NCBI GenBank assembly: GCA_030295235.1
Contig: AP026179.1
Span: 1 to 64,000, forward strand
Length of the DNA: 64,000 nt
Origin: Fistulifera solaris
Taxonomy: Eukaryota > Bacillariophyta > Bacillariophyceae > Naviculales > Stauroneidaceae
Reading direction: 5' to 3'
Shown: piece after piece, positions 44,281 to 56,078 of the stretch
Numbering within the stretch: position 1 is the stretch's first letter
How the letters are laid out: each line of letters begins with the position of its first letter
Translations under genes and position numbers: made by a program
Notes under the pieces: model-generated
The model's database searches: none
Told to the model about the DNA's origin: nothing
What the model saw: the letters and a program-made list of their open reading frames with translations, nothing else

Positions 44281-45687
44281 CACGTATGGCTTTACCTGGG
44301 ACCGCGAAGAAACCTGTTCAGCGAATACAATTTATCGATCAAGCATCCATCAGTGTATATCTTCCCTGACCTATTGACCACCCAGATATCTCTGTTACAA
44401 GCGAGCAACTCTCGAAGATGGATAAAATTAACACCGAACGCAATGGGCCCATCGAATACCTTCAGTCCATGGGTACGAATGCGTTTGTGATAATTCAAAG
44501 CGAGAAGTAGTGTCGCAATATGCGCATCCCAGTCCAGCGTTCCGAACAAATCAAGTGTCTGGAGACCAGAGTTGGAAAGAATGAAGCGTGCAAGCTCAGA
44601 TAAAACGCACGAGGGGATTGCTATATCATCATCCTCAGGACCCTCGATGTGAAGTCTAAGTACCTCAAAGTGGTTGAAGTCAGCGAAACGGCGCAAAAGA
44701 GAGAGAATGGGTTCTGTTGGAAATCTATTGCAAATAGGAATATTCCATTCGAGCGTAAGCTTCTTTGCGGTGATGTTCACAGATGTCACGTCAATTTGCA
44801 TCGATGGCGTGACAATAAGGCTGTAAAATTGTCAAGTCATTAACTTTCGCGGAAAATGCCTGTAAAGACATTTGGTTGCCATCCGTGTAAGGCAAATGTA
44901 AAATGATCAATTACTTCAAGATCGAAAAGACGCTTCAAATTTTCGTCGCTGAATGGTAAAATCCCCATCCATCCGTAACTTATCGAACGATATGAGTTTC
45001 GGTTCTCCAGCATACCGATGAAGGCACTGCCTTTGTCTTCAAAAAGCAACAGGATTACGAGTCTTAAAGCTCGTCGCACATGTGGCAAGAAGAACCGATT
45101 GCGTCGCACTGAATGTCAGGTACTGAAACTCCAAGTCAATGCCACGGAGCCAATTCCTGCGTTCTCTCGGCACTGAATGTCATGAGCTCAAAATCCAAGT
45201 CAATGCCGTGGATCCATTTCCAGCATTCTTTGGAAACACGGCGAGGACATTGCACGGAGACAAAAATTCCTGCTGCTATTATTGATAAGAAAGTTTAGAC
45301 GTTTTCCTCGGTGGAAAAATTATCGAGCGATAGAAAATATTCCGCTGTTTCGACAACAGCAGCATCTGTCTTGCCGACAAAATGTTGAATGCAAACGTCG
45401 GATCACAAGTAACGAGCTCCCAGTAACGTCGCGTACCAATAACCGGAAACTTGTATCTATCTTCCGGCGAAATATACGTGAGGGTGTCGTTTTCATGCCA
45501 AATGACAACTTTTTTGATTATTGTATTGTGTGAATTCTTCGAGATTGACTAGATCTCGTTGTAGTAGCTTATATACGTCGCCGCTTCGCCCTCTTTTCCC
45601 CCGGTGAGCCACTTGCTCGGGCGTGCGAGCAAAGGAAGGAATTACTCCTAATAACAAGATTTCGTTCTGCGTTTCGCTTGACATCAT
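44281..45687 (-). pseudogene. Array family copy D, broken, abutting the MULE
   Basis: Starts at ATG 45687 (MMSSETQNEILLLGVIP, then PEQVAH and VNLEEFTQ). It continues in separate segments with FEDKGSAFIGMLENRNSY, ENLKRLFDLEVIDHFTF, SGLQTLDLFGTLDW and LIDKLYSLNRFLRG. Reading stops 12 bp before the MULE target duplication. The C-terminal helical segment seen in copies B and C is missing. Several frame breaks are also present upstream, so the copy was probably already damaged or is affected by sequence errors as well. Confidence 0.6.
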
Positions 45688-45955
45688 AACGTTCTGGCGT
45701 GTAGCAAAAGAACGTTTTGTTGGATAGAAAACGAATGAACAATGATTTATTTATTCAACGGCGGACGAGACGCGAGAAAAGGCTGCCATTGCAAGGAATA
45801 CCGTATGGTGGTTTTCAGTATAGCACAGAATCACGTATGCGACAGTACGACGGATTTTGGAGACTATGTACGCATGGGACCACTCCCATCTTTTATTTTA
45901 ACATCAGAATAGAAATGGGCAACAATCCACATGCCGGCGCGAAAATCATCGCACA

Positions 45956-46289
45956 TTATTTATTGTCTTTTATTTTGTATTCCGTAACTTTTACGAGTTC
46001 AGCGTTCAAATCGGTGCAAGACATTTTATTCAATGGTTCGTTGCGATTTCTAATTAGCTCTTTTAAATGCCCCATCTTCGTCAAGCAACTCATCAAAGAC
46101 CTCGTTGTAACTGTCGGAAAATCATATCGCTGTTCCTCTACAGTGAAAAAGAGATTCGCGGCCGTGATGTTGAAAGGTTTGGCTTCCTTGAGCAGCGACG
46201 GTTTCTTCGTAGAGAGACACTTGCTCGGGTCGGCGAACGGAGGACGGATTAAGTCCCAGCAATGTGCTAGGTTCTTCTTCGTTCGACAT
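45956..46289 (-). pseudogene. Array family copy E, 5' fragment
   Basis: ATG at 46289 followed by MSNEEEPSTLLGLNPSSVRR and PEQVSLYEE, the family N-terminus. Beyond about 40 residues only short degenerate similarity remains, interrupted by stops. The most decayed of the five copies. Confidence 0.5.
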
Positions 46290-46528
46290 GCCTTAAAAGA
46301 AGATAAAATGGATAAGAAAGGAAACAAAAAGGTTCCGCAAGAGGAAGCAGCAAGAGAAGTGAAGTTTTGAACTTCCACTTGGATTGTCGTTTGATCGGAA
46401 AACCGTACAAATACTTCTGCGTCTAAAAAAATGGTCAAACGTAAATAAAAAGCTCCGATGAGAGTTCAAGATCACCTTCTCCCTCGAAAGAAATATTGCT
46501 AGCTTTGCAAAACTATGCTTCTGCAAAA

Positions 46529-48148
46529 TCAATCCGAATCCCACAAGTACTCCTTGATCTCGTTCATCAACTGCACCGATGCCACCGAATCAGATGAGAA
46601 TTTCCGTGCAAACAAATACCCTCGTTGTCGTGCCAGGACTAGTTCATCCCACAATTCATCGCCCTGAACGTAATGCGGTTGTTGTGACGTTGTTTGAAAG
46701 TATGGATCTTCCATTCGATAACAAAGACTCTCGTTGCGTTCCAGGACGGCATTCTTCATAGATCCTTGACACGTCGTTTCACCACCCCACAATTGAAACA
46801 TACTTCCGGGCACTTGTAGGGCTTGTTCTTGATACCCAATCATAGTCAAAGCCGCAATCCAATTCCGTTCTTCCACACAACAACAACACGAATATTTCGA
46901 ATACGCCAACAATTCCATGACTTTTGCGGAATGCAACAACTTGTGAATGACGTGATGACTGTAGATACCCACATTCCCCGAATGCGTCTTGTGTTGCATC
47001 GCTTCTTCGATGAATTCGGGGATTTCCACGTGCGCCGCCCACGCCCGCGGCAAGCGTACGTGATACGGTGGATTGTTGGAAGTCAACAAGACGCGGCGTC
47101 GTTTCAAAAATCCCGTTTGATCACTTTGGACGGTCTTTCCTCGATGCGTCATGGCCCCCAACCACACTTGTTGATACGGACTGACGTGTTCGGCTGTTGC
47201 TGTATCTTTGGGCCGCTCCAATAAACGCTCCAACAATTCCGTGGCACTCACGAGCGGCATGGCGGCACCATCCAACAGTACGACAAAATCGTACGGCAAT
47301 TCCCATTCGATGGTCATCCATCGCAAAATTTGCAGATTGATGCGTGTGATTGTATCTGTCTGATACAAGATGGTCCCAAATTGCAAAACGTGCACATACG
47401 GTGCGTAGGTTTCGGCCAATTGTTGGACTTGTTGTTGAAATTGTGGAGTGACATGCCGATCCAAGTGAATGATGCAATAGACGTGTTCCGGTAAATAGAG
47501 AGCATCGACCAATTCGGTCAATTGTTGTATATCTTTATAAGCCACAATGACGACGGCCAATTGTCCGCGCAGATTTTTCGGCTGAATCATCGTCGGTGCC
47601 GTCCGTTCGTAATATTGCATGTTGTAATAATCACACCACCGTTGATCCATGGCGTACATTTCCAATATTTGTCCAACCAACTCTTCTTTTGCCGAGTAAG
47701 TCACATTCAAAGATGACCAACTGGTGACAAGGGGCACAAAGTAGGCATCTTGAAAATGCGACAATTGAAAGGAAGTAAAATCACAATGCTTCAATTCAAT
47801 AATATCACCAGGCCACGGATATGCCGCAGGATTGGTAATATTTTGCAAAAATTGCAGCATAGGATGAACGCTACTATTAGTGATTGTTGTTGTTGGAGGA
47901 GTTGTCGACAATAAGACAGTCAATAAGGTCGATTGCTTGAATTGATATCGAACGTAAAATAGTAAAGGAATGACGGACGATACACTCATCATTTGCAGCA
48001 TGAGCCATAAATAATTGCGTCGTGGCAATCCAGAGAATCGCTTGGTAGGTATCATCCGGGTCGTTGTAAAAGAAGAAGAATTATCATCGGAGTGATTTCG
48101 CAAGGAACGTCGACCTCGCCATCGTTGCGATGACAATGGTTCCTTCAT
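46529..48148 (-). CDS. GT14-family glycosyltransferase (core-2/xylosyltransferase type)
   Basis: Type II Golgi membrane protein. ATG 48148 (MKEPLSSQRWRGRRSL) is preferred over upstream in-frame codons, because those would translate a CTTT microsatellite into Lys/Glu/Arg repeats. One span lies near residues 45-65 (YLWLMLQMMSVSSVIPLLFY). The catalytic region shows GQLAVVIVAYKDIQQL, YCIIHLDRHVTPQF, ILRWMTIEWELPYDFVVLLD, GAAMPLVSATELLERL, and late SGNVGIYSHHVI and EERNWIAALTM, in the order of the branching/xylosyl-transferase (GT14) family. Acceptor and donor cannot be read. A four-Cys run (CCCC) in the late part is unusual. Clean frame of about 539 residues. Confidence 0.8.
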   Translation of the reverse strand: MKEPLSSQRWRGRRSLRNHSDDNSSSFTTTRMIPTKRFSGLPRRNYLWLMLQMMSVSSVIPLLFYVRYQFKQSTLLTVLLSTTPPTTTITNSSVHPMLQFLQNITNPAAYPWPGDIIELKHCDFTSFQLSHFQDAYFVPLVTSWSSLNVTYSAKEELVGQILEMYAMDQRWCDYYNMQYYERTAPTMIQPKNLRGQLAVVIVAYKDIQQLTELVDALYLPEHVYCIIHLDRHVTPQFQQQVQQLAETYAPYVHVLQFGTILYQTDTITRINLQILRWMTIEWELPYDFVVLLDGAAMPLVSATELLERLLERPKDTATAEHVSPYQQVWLGAMTHRGKTVQSDQTGFLKRRRVLLTSNNPPYHVRLPRAWAAHVEIPEFIEEAMQHKTHSGNVGIYSHHVIHKLLHSAKVMELLAYSKYSCCCCVEERNWIAALTMIGYQEQALQVPGSMFQLWGGETTCQGSMKNAVLERNESLCYRMEDPYFQTTSQQPHYVQGDELWDELVLARQRGYLFARKFSSDSVASVQLMNEIKEYLWDSD

Positions 48149-48153
48149 CTTAT

Positions 48154-48192
<39 letters not shown>
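48154..48192. repeat. (CTTT)n microsatellite
   Basis: Tetranucleotide run just upstream of the GT14 start codon, followed by CTCTCT and GTGTGT dinucleotides to about 48208. Confidence 0.9.
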
Positions 48193-48208
48193 CTCTCTGT
48201 GTGTGTGC

Positions 48209-48919
48209 GTGTTGAGTGTGATTGTGGAAAATTGCGAAAATGGAGTGAAGGGAAAAAGGGAGTGACACTACTGTAACAAAAGTAAGTGAAATAATAATAG
48301 AATACTCGTATTAAACGAACGACGAGCTGTTTTTGGGCGACCATCGTCATCCTCATGGTCGTGCGCTGTTGTTTCTTGAATTAGGTTTGCGTGCGGTGAA
48401 ACCATGCTATCGGACTACTCTAGAGTACTTGTATCAGTTGAAAAGGAGTCAGTCGTGTCCGTGCCGTTCGCGACCGAAAAGCGTTCAATCCCGACCATGA
48501 TGGATCTAGAGAGAGGATTTATTTATTATTATTATTATTTCACCTCGAAATAATAAGAATTACATTATTTGAAGCTGACGCAAAATAGCCATTCCATATT
48601 AATATTTTTGTCTCTTGATGCAAACAATCGTTCACAGTGTTCCCAAATAAATGACTTTATTGGCATGAAATAATAATAATAAAGGTCAATCATGTTCGAA
48701 AACGGACACGATGTACTCATGACTGAAATCCAGTCGGGGTCCGCTGACACCCGAGGACGACTCGTGAAACACACCCGGAGATTACCGATCGCGACGACGA
48801 CGACGACGACGATATATTACCTGGTATTATGGCGTTTTGCACCACCGAAAAAAAAAAAGAAGAAACGCCTCCTATAATACGATTCTTTCTTTCCTTATTA
48901 TTATTATTATTTGTGAATA
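48209..48919. other. Intergenic between divergent genes
   Basis: A 0.7 kb AT-rich spacer with ATT trinucleotide runs near 48526-48540 and a GAC run near 48794-48812. No gene was recognised. Confidence 0.5.
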
Positions 48920-50017
48920 ATGAAGCGTGTCTTGTCAATTCAATCGCACGTCGTGTCGGGATGTAAGTACCTCTCCTCTAGAGAGAGAGAGGGTCATGGC
49001 GGTGGTTGTAAAAGAAAGAGCCGATCGGAGATGAAAAAGTCGTTTTTCTCTATAGTAGTGAGATGAGATAGATGTAAAATGCTTTTGAGAATGTGTGTTG
49101 TTATAAAGAATACGTAAATGTATGCGAAGTCGAGTCAACATTCTCACCTTCTTTTGCAAATAAATTAAATAGATGTCGGCAACAAAGCGGCCGTCTTTCC
49201 GATGCAATTGCACGGATGGGATGTCGATGTTTTGAATTCGGTGCAATTTAGTAATCATACAGGCTATACTTCGTTTGAGGGAGAACGATTGTCGGGACAG
49301 CAATTACTACTATTGTTCAAGGGATTACAAGACAATGCCTTGTTGTCGTCTGTACAGTATTTATTGACGGGATATGTCGGATCGGAAACATTTTTATCGT
49401 CGATATTACACGTGTGGCAACAATTGCGACACTATAATCCGCAGGCGCGTTATGTGTGCGATCCCGTGTTAGGAGATCAAGGACGATTCTATGTCCCCGA
49501 GTCACTCGTACAAGTCTATCGAGAACAAGTGATACCGCAAGCCACGATTGTGACACCCAATGCGTTTGAATTGGAACAATTGACGGGCGGTGAGAAGATT
49601 ACGACGTTGGAAATGGCCCAACGACAGTGTCAAGTCTTGCACAATATGGGACCATCGATTGTCTTTTTGACGAGTTTTCAACCGCTAGGAGAGAATGTCA
49701 TGATGATATTGGCGTCGCAGCGTACCAGCGAATCATCATCGACACAGTGTTGGAAATTGGAATGCCCCGTTTTACCGGGTTCGTTTACCGGAACCGGTGA
49801 TTTGTGTGCGGCGTTGATTTTGGTCCATTCCGCGAATCATCCGAATGATGTGGCCACTGTCTTGGAAAAAGTCGTCAATACGGTGTATGTTGTACTGGAA
49901 CAGACGTTAGCGTATGCGGACAATGACTCGACCGTAAAAGCGAGAGAATTGCGTTTGATTCAAAGTAAGCATTTCATTGAACATCCTCCACAGCGATTTC
50001 GGGCCGTGCTATTGTAA
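48920..50017 (+). CDS. Pyridoxal kinase
   Basis: Phosphorylates pyridoxal and related B6 vitamers with ATP. Exon 1 (48920-48962) encodes MKRVLSIQSHVVSG. A 210-bp GT-AG intron follows, and exon 2 (49173-50017) starts in frame with YVGNKAAVFPMQLHGWDVD. Exon 1 holds the family's substrate-binding start (SIQSHVVSGYVGN). Exon 2 continues with VLNSVQFSNHTGY, LTGYVGSETFL, ARYVCDPVLGDQGRFYVP, ATIVTPNAFELEQLTG and the phosphate-binding GSFTGTGDLCAAL, whose Asp is the catalytic base. 295 residues, clean frame. Confidence 0.95.
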
Positions 50018-51430
50018 GACCTTTGGTTTTGTGATGAAAGCCATGGATCAAAGGAATAGTAGTATTTTCATGCAAATTCGCATTCCACACTTGACTTGTT
50101 GATACGAGGGGGTAATGCTTGGGATAATGTTTGGAGTTCAGGCAACTGTTGAATAGACAAACGCTACAACAAAGTCATAAAATGAAATGAAGTCTCTGCA
50201 ACACGTGCCGAGCTCGAGGAAACGTTGTCGAGGTAGAGTAGCGCCGTGGGAACGCAAGATAACCATTGCCATCCTTGTGTGGAACAGGAGGTAGACTTAC
50301 TGACCTGAGCAACATCTCGCAAAAGGTCAAGGATCAGCACGTACCGTGCATTATCATTCACTCTCTGTCATTGCCATGTCATAAGCAGTTGTATTCTTCT
50401 TGTAGCATTGTCGACTCAAGGACAACAAGATAGTCGATTAGTGAGCCGAAAGGATTTATTGATCACCTCCGAAAGAGTTGGAGAGGACGTACTTGTAGAA
50501 AGAAGGCGAACTGGTGTCGATTCCGGATTTTACTCAGTTTTATTGGCGGGTTAAAGCCTTCGATGTTGCAGTTTGAACAAAGGATAGAAAAGCTTCGCCG
50601 CCATAGCTGGGCGAGAGCCATGAATGGATGTCGATAAGTGCCGTAAATGACAGTGGACCTAGTCTACTGATCGAAAACACAGACGGCAAAAGGTAAACAT
50701 CTGGCTGTTATTGGGTTAGGAAATTTTTCGCTTCGAGCTTTTTGGAAGCCTTTTTCATAAAGAAACTTGGATCCCGAATGACGAGTGGTACCTGGGTTCT
50801 TCCTGTAACGTTGTCCTCGTTACATATAATCCGATCCATGTCGCTTCTAGACTATTTCCCTACTTTTTTGCTTTTCGCCTTTTGCCATCTTGCTAACTTC
50901 TCCATCGTCTTGGTCAGAAGGGTGCCAATAGATCTGAAGGTGGTTGACTGTTTCACTGGGATTTGCACCAAACAAAGGCATAAAAAAAGCTTTGGGGACT
51001 CGACCAGACTTTTTACCAGTCCGCAGTACTTTTCCATGCAATGACGTGTAATGTGGCATTAACGCATAGTAGCAAACGAACGAACATTAAGTCTAGAGTG
51101 GCTACACATTATTATCGACTATCGACACTACCATTCTAGTTTTCGTTGTTTGCTTGTTTGCTACACAGTACATCATACAGGTAACAAGCGAGCTCAGAGC
51201 TCAAAGCTCGATGTCCACTATGAAAGGGGTATTGGGGATTGATAAGCGTTTCCATTCCTATTATATACCAAATTGAAAAGCAAAAGTGTAAGGAGAAGAT
51301 ATCTAGTACAGACTACGGGTAAAGAGTACAACATGGTTGCACTTCAAAACGCTAGCTCGAGCAAGCGTTATGAATGTGTGACTCTCGGCGTCTTGTTTTT
51401 TCTACTCTCTTTCCAGAGTAAAAAATATCA
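50018..51430. other. Intergenic, no gene seen
   Basis: A 1.4 kb spacer. Short open frames on both strands have no recognised features. Confidence 0.5.
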
Positions 51431-51677
51431 ACGAAGCCTTTGGGATCATTTGATAGGAGCCTCTCTCCGTCACTGCGGAAGAATTGGTAGAACAACGCCG
51501 ATGCCTCCCTCAGATTTATGGTGCACCAGGCGCTACGTTTGCACGGGACGTGTGACCCATAAAAAGTGCGTAATTCGGAAAGGAAGAGGAAAGAAAGGAT
51601 ACGCCAATTGTTCGCCCTTGCGCTCACAATACCAACCTCCATCCAATCTCCTGAGGACGACCCGATCCATCTATAGC

Positions 51678-52180
51678 AAAACAACTATGAACGTGAGCCC
51701 CAATTCGAATTACCCGCTGGCACCTTGTCTACGAGTCGCTCCTTTGACGCCCGGCAAAAGCGACGAGAGTCGCCGACCATCTCGATGCAGCCAGAACTCG
51801 AGGATGAACCAGACGATGCACCGGTAAGGATACGCCACATCCTCCGCAAGTCCCATTCGTACGATGGTGCTCCTCAAATACCGTCAAGGAACGGCAGTTC
51901 TTCCGCGTCACCACCGCGACCCAACACCAACCGCAAAAATTCGCTTTGTAGCATGACCGAGTCGCGATGGTCGGATTCCTACCACGTCATGATGGACGAA
52001 AGTCCACAACGAATGTTCACGGTGCTGTCACGCGAAAGCAGCACTCCGGTGACTCCAGGAACCTTCCGAAGATCGTTTACGAAACCGATCCGCCGGCCGT
52101 CATCGTCATTACCGGAAGTTGTGCATGTTCCAGTCCTAATCAGTGATGAGGATGACTTGTCGGACATTGAACAGCCTTGA
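51678..52180 (+). CDS. Unknown serine-rich protein, last exon(s)
   Basis: An open frame from just after TATAG (51673-51677, acceptor-like) to TGA at 52178. It has no ATG near its start, so an upstream exon is expected. The sequence is polar and Ser/Arg/Pro-rich: EPQFELPAGTLSTSRSFDAR, HILRKSHSYDGAPQIPSR, TPVTPGTFRRSFTKPIRRPS, ending EDDLSDIEQP. Several RRxS/RKxS sites look like basophilic-kinase targets. Plausible coding pieces upstream (EELVEQRRCLPQIYGAPGAT at about 51475-51535) are in another frame and may be an earlier exon. I could not complete the model. Unknown function, probably an intracellular regulatory or disordered protein. Confidence 0.45.
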
Positions 52181-52829
52181 TATACGTCATATCAAGACCT
52201 ACGTGAACCCCATTTGTATATTAACTATATTGTAGCCGATATATTGCACATGAGAAATTTTAGATCTTCGCTCCAGTGGTGAACATGGCTAATAAGACAC
52301 ATAGCTTACCACTTTTTTTTTATCCGGAGCTTCATTCGCTAAATGTATTTATGAATAAAAAAGGTGAACAGATGAAATTGGAAGACAAAATAGATTGAAA
52401 ACCAACAATTCTTTGAAAGATGATGATGAACAGATACCAGTATTTTGACTAAACGCAAAGAAATATCTATGCGGTTGTGCCAGCCAGCCCATCACACTCG
52501 ATCGATGATGCAGAAAAGATCACGTTCCTCCGCAACGAAGACATTTGTGTCACAGCGTTACCACTGGACTTGGATTTCCGACCGAAAATTCGGAGTCGTT
52601 CTATACATCCCATGACAGTCGAAATCCTACTATACTTTAGAGTGTAAAATGCTTTTTTTTGCGCACTTCCATAATATAGTCAACTCATCTTTTCAAATTT
52701 TTCGTAGGAAATTCGATCGTCCACAACGTGCCGTTCCTTTTTTTTTGATACGAAGGTCTCATTCCAAGACCAGCATCCTTTCTTTCAGCTGCTTCTATTC
52801 TTCTCAAACAAAATTAACTTAAAACTAAA
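52181..52829. other. Intergenic, no gene seen
   Basis: A 0.65 kb AT-rich spacer with several T runs. No gene was recognised. Confidence 0.5.
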
Positions 52830-52907
52830 ATGTACGGTTCCTACGAGGACGAATATCGGTATACGGAAGGGAGAGATTTAGAAGTCTCCGTCGACCGTGT
52901 TTTGAAG

Positions 52908-52939
<32 letters not shown>

Positions 52940-54025
52940 AAGGGACGTACGATGGTTCGGTGGGCGTCTCCTGGCGATCGGAGCTGTGATAGTCGTTTTG
53001 ATTGCAGCGACCACCGGAGTTGCTGTCTGGTTGCGTCAAAGTAAGAATCAAGAAACCAATCCTTCCGACATGATCAGTGCACCTATTTCCCTTTCGACGC
53101 TTCGTCAACGCAACACGGTTGACGATTGTTGGATGGCGTTGTACGGCAATGTCTATGATATGACCCAATACAATCATCCCGGGCCACAGGCTTTGGTTAT
53201 GACGCATTGTGGATCCGATGCGACGGCGGAATACGGGGCGGCTCATCCGGAAGTGTACATTCGCACCATTGAGCATCTGTATGTGGGTGTCTATGAAAGT
53301 ATACAAGACGGAAATCAACCCATCGGTGGTGAGTATGATTATTTGGATGTCTACCGTGCATTGTTTGCTTACTAACCGATGTTTATTCATCGCCAGCTTC
53401 GGATGAGAACGACGCAGCACCCACGGTTGCCCCGACGACCGACGTTAGTGAAAATGGAAATTCACCCAACAATGTTTCCGACACGACGGATAACGATAGT
53501 CTTTCCAATGGGGCTACCGATGAGCCACCGATCAGTATAGAGGACAATGAAAACTTGCTTTCCAACAGTAGTACTGTCGTCGACGACCCCACGGATGATG
53601 GTCCTTCCGATACGAATGGTGTTGAGGACCGAGACGATGCAGAAAACGATAATAATGACAATCCACCTGTCAATAACGGAGGGATTTTCGGGAACGGTGG
53701 CACGACTCAGGACGAAGACACTGCGCCGGGTAACAGCGATAACGCCAATGGCGATGGTGACGAGATGGACGACATGGCAGACAGTGGTCGCGAGGAGAAT
53801 GATGGCGATAACGACAACACTGACGAGGACGACAATGATGAGAATGATGAAGGTGATGATGATGAAGACGATGAGGATGACGTCAATGATGAAGGTGATG
53901 ATGACGAAGACGAGGATCGGGAGGAGCGAACGTCCAATGTCAGAGGAGAAGATGTGGACAATGATAAGGAAAAGAAGAAAAATAAGAAAAAGGACAAGGA
54001 CAAGAAAAAGAAGAAAGGTGATTAA
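52830..54025 (+). CDS. Cytochrome-b5-like membrane protein, copy 1
   Basis: Exons 52830-53328 and 53397-54025, with a 68-bp GT-AG intron; 375 residues. A short cytosolic N-terminus contains a run of nine Asp (about 27-35). One span follows at about 45-68 (LLAIGAVIVVLIAATTGVAV). Next is a cytochrome-b5-like domain at about 90-160: NTVDDCWMALYGNVYDMTQ, YNHPGPQALV and EYGAAHPEVYI. The two His that would ligate heme are present (in NHPG and AAHPE), though the usual HPGG is HPGP. The intron falls right after the domain. Exon 2 encodes a tail of about 210 residues, first Asn/Asp/Thr-rich then very acidic, ending in a Lys run (KKKNKKKDKDKKKKK). Redox partner unknown. Copy 2 lies 1.4 kb downstream. 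Confidence 0.75.
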
Positions 54026-54519
54026 GTCAATTCAGTTCCGAACCTTCAGCCGTGGGTGTCACATGCGGGAAGGCAACTGATTATCGCACATGGCTTACAC
54101 GAATGAATGCGAAAGCTCTCATGACAAGGTATCCAAGATATGGATTGAGCGGTTTACTTTAAGTGGAATGTCGTTTCCGACCATTCATATTTCGACTCGA
54201 AAGGAATGCCGGCGCAAAACAGGACTCTGCCTTGTAAGCTGTCAGTGTTGTCATTTATAAATGAGAGATAGACCAATTACAATAACAATTGGGCGTTACA
54301 AGCGGAAAAAATAACCATCTCACTTTCATGTATGAAGACAAAAGTCGCGTTCAATGTTCCATCTTACTATTCGGCTCATTGTCTGCAAATGAGTAATTAT
54401 TATTCGTTTGGGAAAATTCATACGTATCCGTGGTCATAGAGTGTCGTATATCTCTGAATCCATCGCTGAACTCGACATCGCTCCTCTCTTGGACGCCTTT
54501 CATTGCCCTTCCATCTCAA
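54026..54519. other. Intergenic, no gene seen
   Basis: A 0.5 kb spacer. No gene was recognised. Confidence 0.45.
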
Positions 54520-54985
54520 ATAATCTCGTCGTCTTGTAAGCTTTCCAAGTCAGCCAGCATTGGATTGACGCCTTCCTCCAGTACTTCTTGGTACAAAACG
54601 CGCGCTCCTCGTTGAAACAGACCTTGACCCAGAATGAAAAAGGCGTGTAGGCCAAGTGTCGCCCAGTGTCATCATTTGAAGTCAAAATAGCGGATAAACG
54701 AGGGATGGGGTCGCTTGACGCGCATGCATGTCAGACAAGACCATTTTTTGGTTCCGCATTTACAAAAATCTTAAATCGGCATGTTTTCCAGCAACATGTT
54801 TGTGATCTATTTCATACGCTGACGACGCAGTTGGATCCGCCAACTTGCAGCATTGATTTTCCCTAGAATGGTCGCCGCCGCAGCCGTATTGAGCCAGGCC
54901 ACGATGCGACGTCTTCAAAAAGAGTGTTGACATAGCCGGTTGGTTCCAAATGATGCAACAATCCTTCTTGTAACAGATTATATGT
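54520..54985 (-). pseudogene. TPR-protein pseudogene 1
   Basis: Fragments in more than one frame match the TPR gene at 56.3-57.7 kb. At the upstream end are YNLLQEGLLHHLEPT and a remnant of the helix around HNVATAATLLG. At the downstream end are ILGQGLFQRGARVLYQEVL and EEGVNPMLADLE, matching YKETVGEGVNPMMAGIEDEE. The central TPRs are missing. It faces cytochrome-b5-like copy 1 in the same convergent arrangement as the intact pair. Confidence 0.65.
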
Positions 54986-55403
54986 TTGCAAAGCTATGCT
55001 AATGCAAAAATCATTCTAGCGCATCCGAAGGCGCACCCAATCCCACAGACGTCGGCGTTGGGTGATTCGTTGATTTACCCTTTTGGTTTGGTTGGTTTGT
55101 TCGAAGCTAAACGTCTCATTGGACATATATGTCTGATGAAACACATGAGTTGGTACCAGTACCACTTAAATAAAATAGGAGAGAAAACAAAGCAGTTCTT
55201 CCTAACCTTTGACGCACCGTTGCGACCAATAAAGGAACCGAGCCTCACGAGTCGTCGGCTTGAGTCGTGCGCGTTAAAAATCCACGACTGACGATTCGGA
55301 CGCGCCGACACTGTTTGCCAATAAAAGGAAAAGGACCATTATAATCGTCAACCTCGTCATTCTTTGTCGCTTTGCACCTTTAATTTGTAAGGGTTTTGAT
55401 CAA
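54986..55403. other. Intergenic, no gene seen
   Basis: A 0.4 kb spacer upstream of cytochrome-b5-like copy 2. No gene was recognised. Confidence 0.45.
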
Positions 55404-56078
55404 ATGTTCGTTTTGTACAAGGCTGCCACGGATGATTTGAGGGACTTAAATTTACCGGTGGATAAATCTTCCCGTAGCAATATCTTGACGAACAACCCGG
55501 CTTCGTTCCGACTCGTGCTACGCATTGTTGTGATGGGGCTTGGACTGATCTCTTTCGTTGCCGCGACTGTGGCTACGGTTGCCTGGTCGCGCATCCAAGA
55601 GGATGGTATACCGAACAGACCAAAGTCTTCAAACAATAAAAATTTCATCGGATCAGTGTCAATTTCAGCGTTGGAGCAACACAATACCACCAATAACTGT
55701 TGGGTTGCGTTGTATGGCAATGTTTACAATCTTTCAGCATACAATCACCCCGGCACGCAAGAGATGATTTCCAGGCAGTGTGGCATGGATATTACCACAG
55801 AATACGCATCGATTCACCCCGAAGTTTTTATACGAACTATTGATCCTTTGTACATAGGTGTGTACGAAGAAAACGCTGTCGATGCTTCTAGTGAGGAGCC
55901 AGTCGGAGCCCCACCTCTCGGTAAGTGTGCATCAATATCGTAGAGATGATTGGTGGTCGCCTTGCAGTGATTTCGCTAACCTTTGCCATTATTGCCAGAT
56001 GATACAACTGCTCAAATTTCATACAAATCCGAAAAAAATTCGTTGGATAGTAGCAAAAGTAAGGATTCCTATGATTGA
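55404..56078 (+). CDS. Cytochrome-b5-like membrane protein, copy 2
   Basis: Exons 55404-55920 and 55999-56078, with a 78-bp GT-AG intron; 198 residues. Same layout as copy 1: cytosolic N-terminus, one span (LRIVVMGLGLISFVAATVAT), then a b5-like domain with NTTNNCWVALYGNVYNLSAY, NHPGTQEM and EYASIHPEVFIRTIDPLYIG. The two candidate heme His are conserved, again without HPGG. The intron sits at the same place relative to the domain. The second exon encodes only a short Ser/Lys tail (about 26 residues), so the long acidic tail of copy 1 is absent and the Asp run is missing. Paralogue from tandem duplication. Confidence 0.75.

Noticed and set aside
51273-51827. Open frame read as a 184-residue protein
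   Set aside because: It begins with a non-ATG codon, overlaps the better-supported serine-rich frame out of phase and shows no recognisable features.
53707-54003. Minus-strand open frame of Ser/Leu/Phe repeats
   Set aside because: It is the antisense of the acidic/lysine tail of the b5-like copy 1 and has only composition-driven openness.
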